A DNA stretch of 64,000 bases from JALZAA01 sp035316025 (GTDB taxonomy: Bacteria; Actinomycetota; Acidimicrobiia; IMCC26256; JACDBD01), in assembly GCA_035316025.1 (NCBI GenBank), contig DATFXL010000070.1, positions 1 through 64,000 on the forward strand. The letters are read 5' to 3'. The translations under genes and the position numbers were made by a program. The first letter of the stretch is position 1; every line of letters begins with the position of its first letter. Positions 62,758-64,000 of this stretch are shown here, piece after piece. Under the pieces are notes generated by a model. The model saw only the letters and a program-made list of their open reading frames with translations. It did no database searches and was not told where the DNA came from.

Positions 62758-64000
62758 GTGACCACGTCACGCGACCGCTGGCGGGCAGCGTTCGAGCGCA
62801 GCAACCGGCGCGAAGCCGACTTCGACACCATGTCGGGGCTGCCCCTCGCGCCGGTCTACGGGCCCGACGACGGGGAGTTCCCCGGCGAGTGGCCGTACAC
62901 GCGCGGTCCGTACGCGTCGATGTACCGATCGAAGCTGTGGACGATGCGGATGTTCGCCGGCTTCGGCACCGCGCCCGACACCAACCGCCGGTTCCGGGAG
63001 CTCCTCGCCGCCGGCGGCGACGGGCTCTCGACCGCCTTTGACCTGCCCACCCTCATGGGGCGCGATTCGGACGATCCCCAATCGCTCGGCGAGGTCGGCA
63101 AGTGCGGCGTCGCGATCGACACGCTCGCCGACATGGAAGACCTCTACCGCGACATCGACCTCTCGAAGGTCACGACGTCGATGACGATCAACTCGCCGGC
63201 CGCGATCCTGCTCGCGATGTACGTGACCGTCGGCGAGCGCGGCGGCGCGTTCCGGCGCGACCTCGGTGGCACGCTCCAGAACGACATCCTCAAGGAGTAC
63301 CAAGCGCAGAAAGAGTTCATCTTCCCGCCCCGCCCGTCGATGCGGATCGTCGCCGACACGATGCGCTTCTGCACCGCAGAGATGCCGCGGTGGCACCCGA
63401 TCTCGGTTTCCGGCTACCACATCCGTGAAGCCGGGAGCACCGCGGCTCAGGAGCTTGCCTTCACGCTGGCAAACGGGTTCGCGTACGTCGAGGCGGGGAC
63501 GGCGGCGGGGCTGGCCGTCGACGACTTCGCGCCCCGTTTGTCGTTCTTCTTCAACGCGCACATCGACTTCTTCGAAGAGATCGCCAAATACAGAGCTGCG
63601 CGACACATCTGGGCCCGGTGGATGCGGGACCGCTACGGCGCCCGGGCCGAGCGTTCGCTCCAACTCCGCTTCCACGCCCAGACCGCGGGCGTGTCGCTCA
63701 CCGCGCAGCAACCCGAGGTAAACGTCGTCCGGACGGCGATCGAAGCGCTCGCCGGCGTGCTCGGCGGCACGCAGAGCCTCCACACGAACTCGATGGACGA
63801 GGTGCTCGCGCTCCCGACGGAGAACGCGGCGCGGCTCGCGCTGCGAACTCAGCAGGTCGTCGCGTACGAGACCCGCGTCGCGAACGTCGCCGACCCGCTG
63901 GGCGGGTCGTGGTTCGTCGAGGAGCTGACGGACGAGATGGAGCGGCAAGCGGAGGTGGTCTTCGCGCACCTGGACCGCCTGGGCGACGGCTCGCTCCTCG
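62758..64000 (+). CDS. B12-dependent acyl-CoA mutase large subunit (methylmalonyl-CoA mutase family), 3' truncated
   Basis: The first 414 residues are present; the gene runs past the window end. The TIM-barrel catalytic domain shows [24 protein letters not shown] (cut as [19 protein letters not shown]), [57 protein letters not shown] and [20 protein letters not shown]. The cobalamin-binding domain may follow or be a separate gene. Whether the substrate is methylmalonyl-CoA, isobutyryl-CoA or another acyl-CoA cannot be settled from this part. GTG at 62758 follows TACCGT (62745-62750) by seven bases. Confidence 0.92.
   Translation, partial: MTTSRDRWRAAFERSNRREADFDTMSGLPLAPVYGPDDGEFPGEWPYTRGPYASMYRSKLWTMRMFAGFGTAPDTNRRFRELLAAGGDGLSTAFDLPTLMGRDSDDPQSLGEVGKCGVAIDTLADMEDLYRDIDLSKVTTSMTINSPAAILLAMYVTVGERGGAFRRDLGGTLQNDILKEYQAQKEFIFPPRPSMRIVADTMRFCTAEMPRWHPISVSGYHIREAGSTAAQELAFTLANGFAYVEAGTAAGLAVDDFAPRLSFFFNAHIDFFEEIAKYRAARHIWARWMRDRYGARAERSLQLRFHAQTAGVSLTAQQPEVNVVRTAIEALAGVLGGTQSLHTNSMDEVLALPTENAARLALRTQQVVAYETRVANVADPLGGSWFVEELTDEMERQAEVVFAHLDRLGDGSLL

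Noticed and set aside
62767..63969. A 400-residue minus-strand reading frame at the right edge
   Set aside because: It is antisense to the acyl-CoA mutase, whose plus-strand translation shows unbroken family motifs to the window end.

Overview
The window is high-GC DNA from an actinobacterium, probably of the class Acidimicrobiia or a near relative. The evidence is a WhiB-family Fe-S regulator beside a PdtaS-type sensor kinase, the multifunctional 2-oxoglutarate decarboxylase Kgd, a proteasome activator of the Bpa/PafE type, a DUF3107 protein with paired ArsA-like ATPases, an actinobacterial ctaE-qcrCAB locus with a three-helix Rieske protein, and gene order from argS to atpC that follows the actinobacterial cluster known from Mycobacterium (argS-lysA-hom-thrC-thrB-rho-rpmE-prfA-prmC-sua5-wecA-atp). 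The species cannot be named from sequence alone. No insertion sequence, prophage, CRISPR array or integrase was seen; this is chromosomal backbone with a few lineage-specific inserts.

Layout. 0-2 kb: a SufR-like regulator divergent from an Mrp/ApbC Fe-S carrier. 2-10 kb: the terminal respiratory chain, with ctaC-ctaD-ctaF (+) converging on ctaE-qcrC-qcrA-qcrB (-), then ctaG. 10-14 kb: DUF3107 and two ArsA-like ATPases, then pdtaS and whiB. 14-21 kb: lipid and housekeeping genes (GDPD, diacylglycerol kinase-like, uracil-DNA glycosylase, TauE/SafE, a dapA-like gene, an MFS exporter with its TetR regulator). 21-29.5 kb (-): kgd, class II DAHP synthase and bpa, then an ArsR-SRPBCC fusion, a hydrolase and an SDR behind a well-defined operator-promoter. 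29.7-30 kb: tRNA-Arg(CCG) with partial duplications of its 5' end. 30-46 kb: argS, lysA, hom, thrC, SDR, an ApgM-like protein, rho, rpmE, yqhQ, a TetR/diiron/LLM-oxidoreductase insert, prfA and prmC. 46-50 kb: a second insert (small protein, nitroreductase, thiolase-like protein and two RecB-like Fe-S proteins). 50-61 kb: rpiB, glyA, a WecA-type transferase, the full F1Fo ATP synthase operon and a secreted TIM-barrel protein. 61-64 kb: glpX divergent from a B12-dependent mutase cut by the window end.

The genes fit an aerobic, respiring cell: quinol oxidation by the bcc complex, an aa3 oxidase and ATP synthase, Kgd in the TCA cycle, and the aspartate-family pathway to lysine and threonine. The most informative signals are: an ApgM-like enzyme in the exact slot where thrB normally lies; an active-looking RecB-like Fe-S nuclease coupled to a paralogue that kept the cluster cysteines but lost the catalytic residues; a diiron/LLM cassette under a perfect 20-bp palindrome; a perfect CRP-type palindrome over the start site of the ATP synthase operon; and a TANNNT box 6-8 nt before the start codon of fifteen genes, which points to widespread leaderless transcription.
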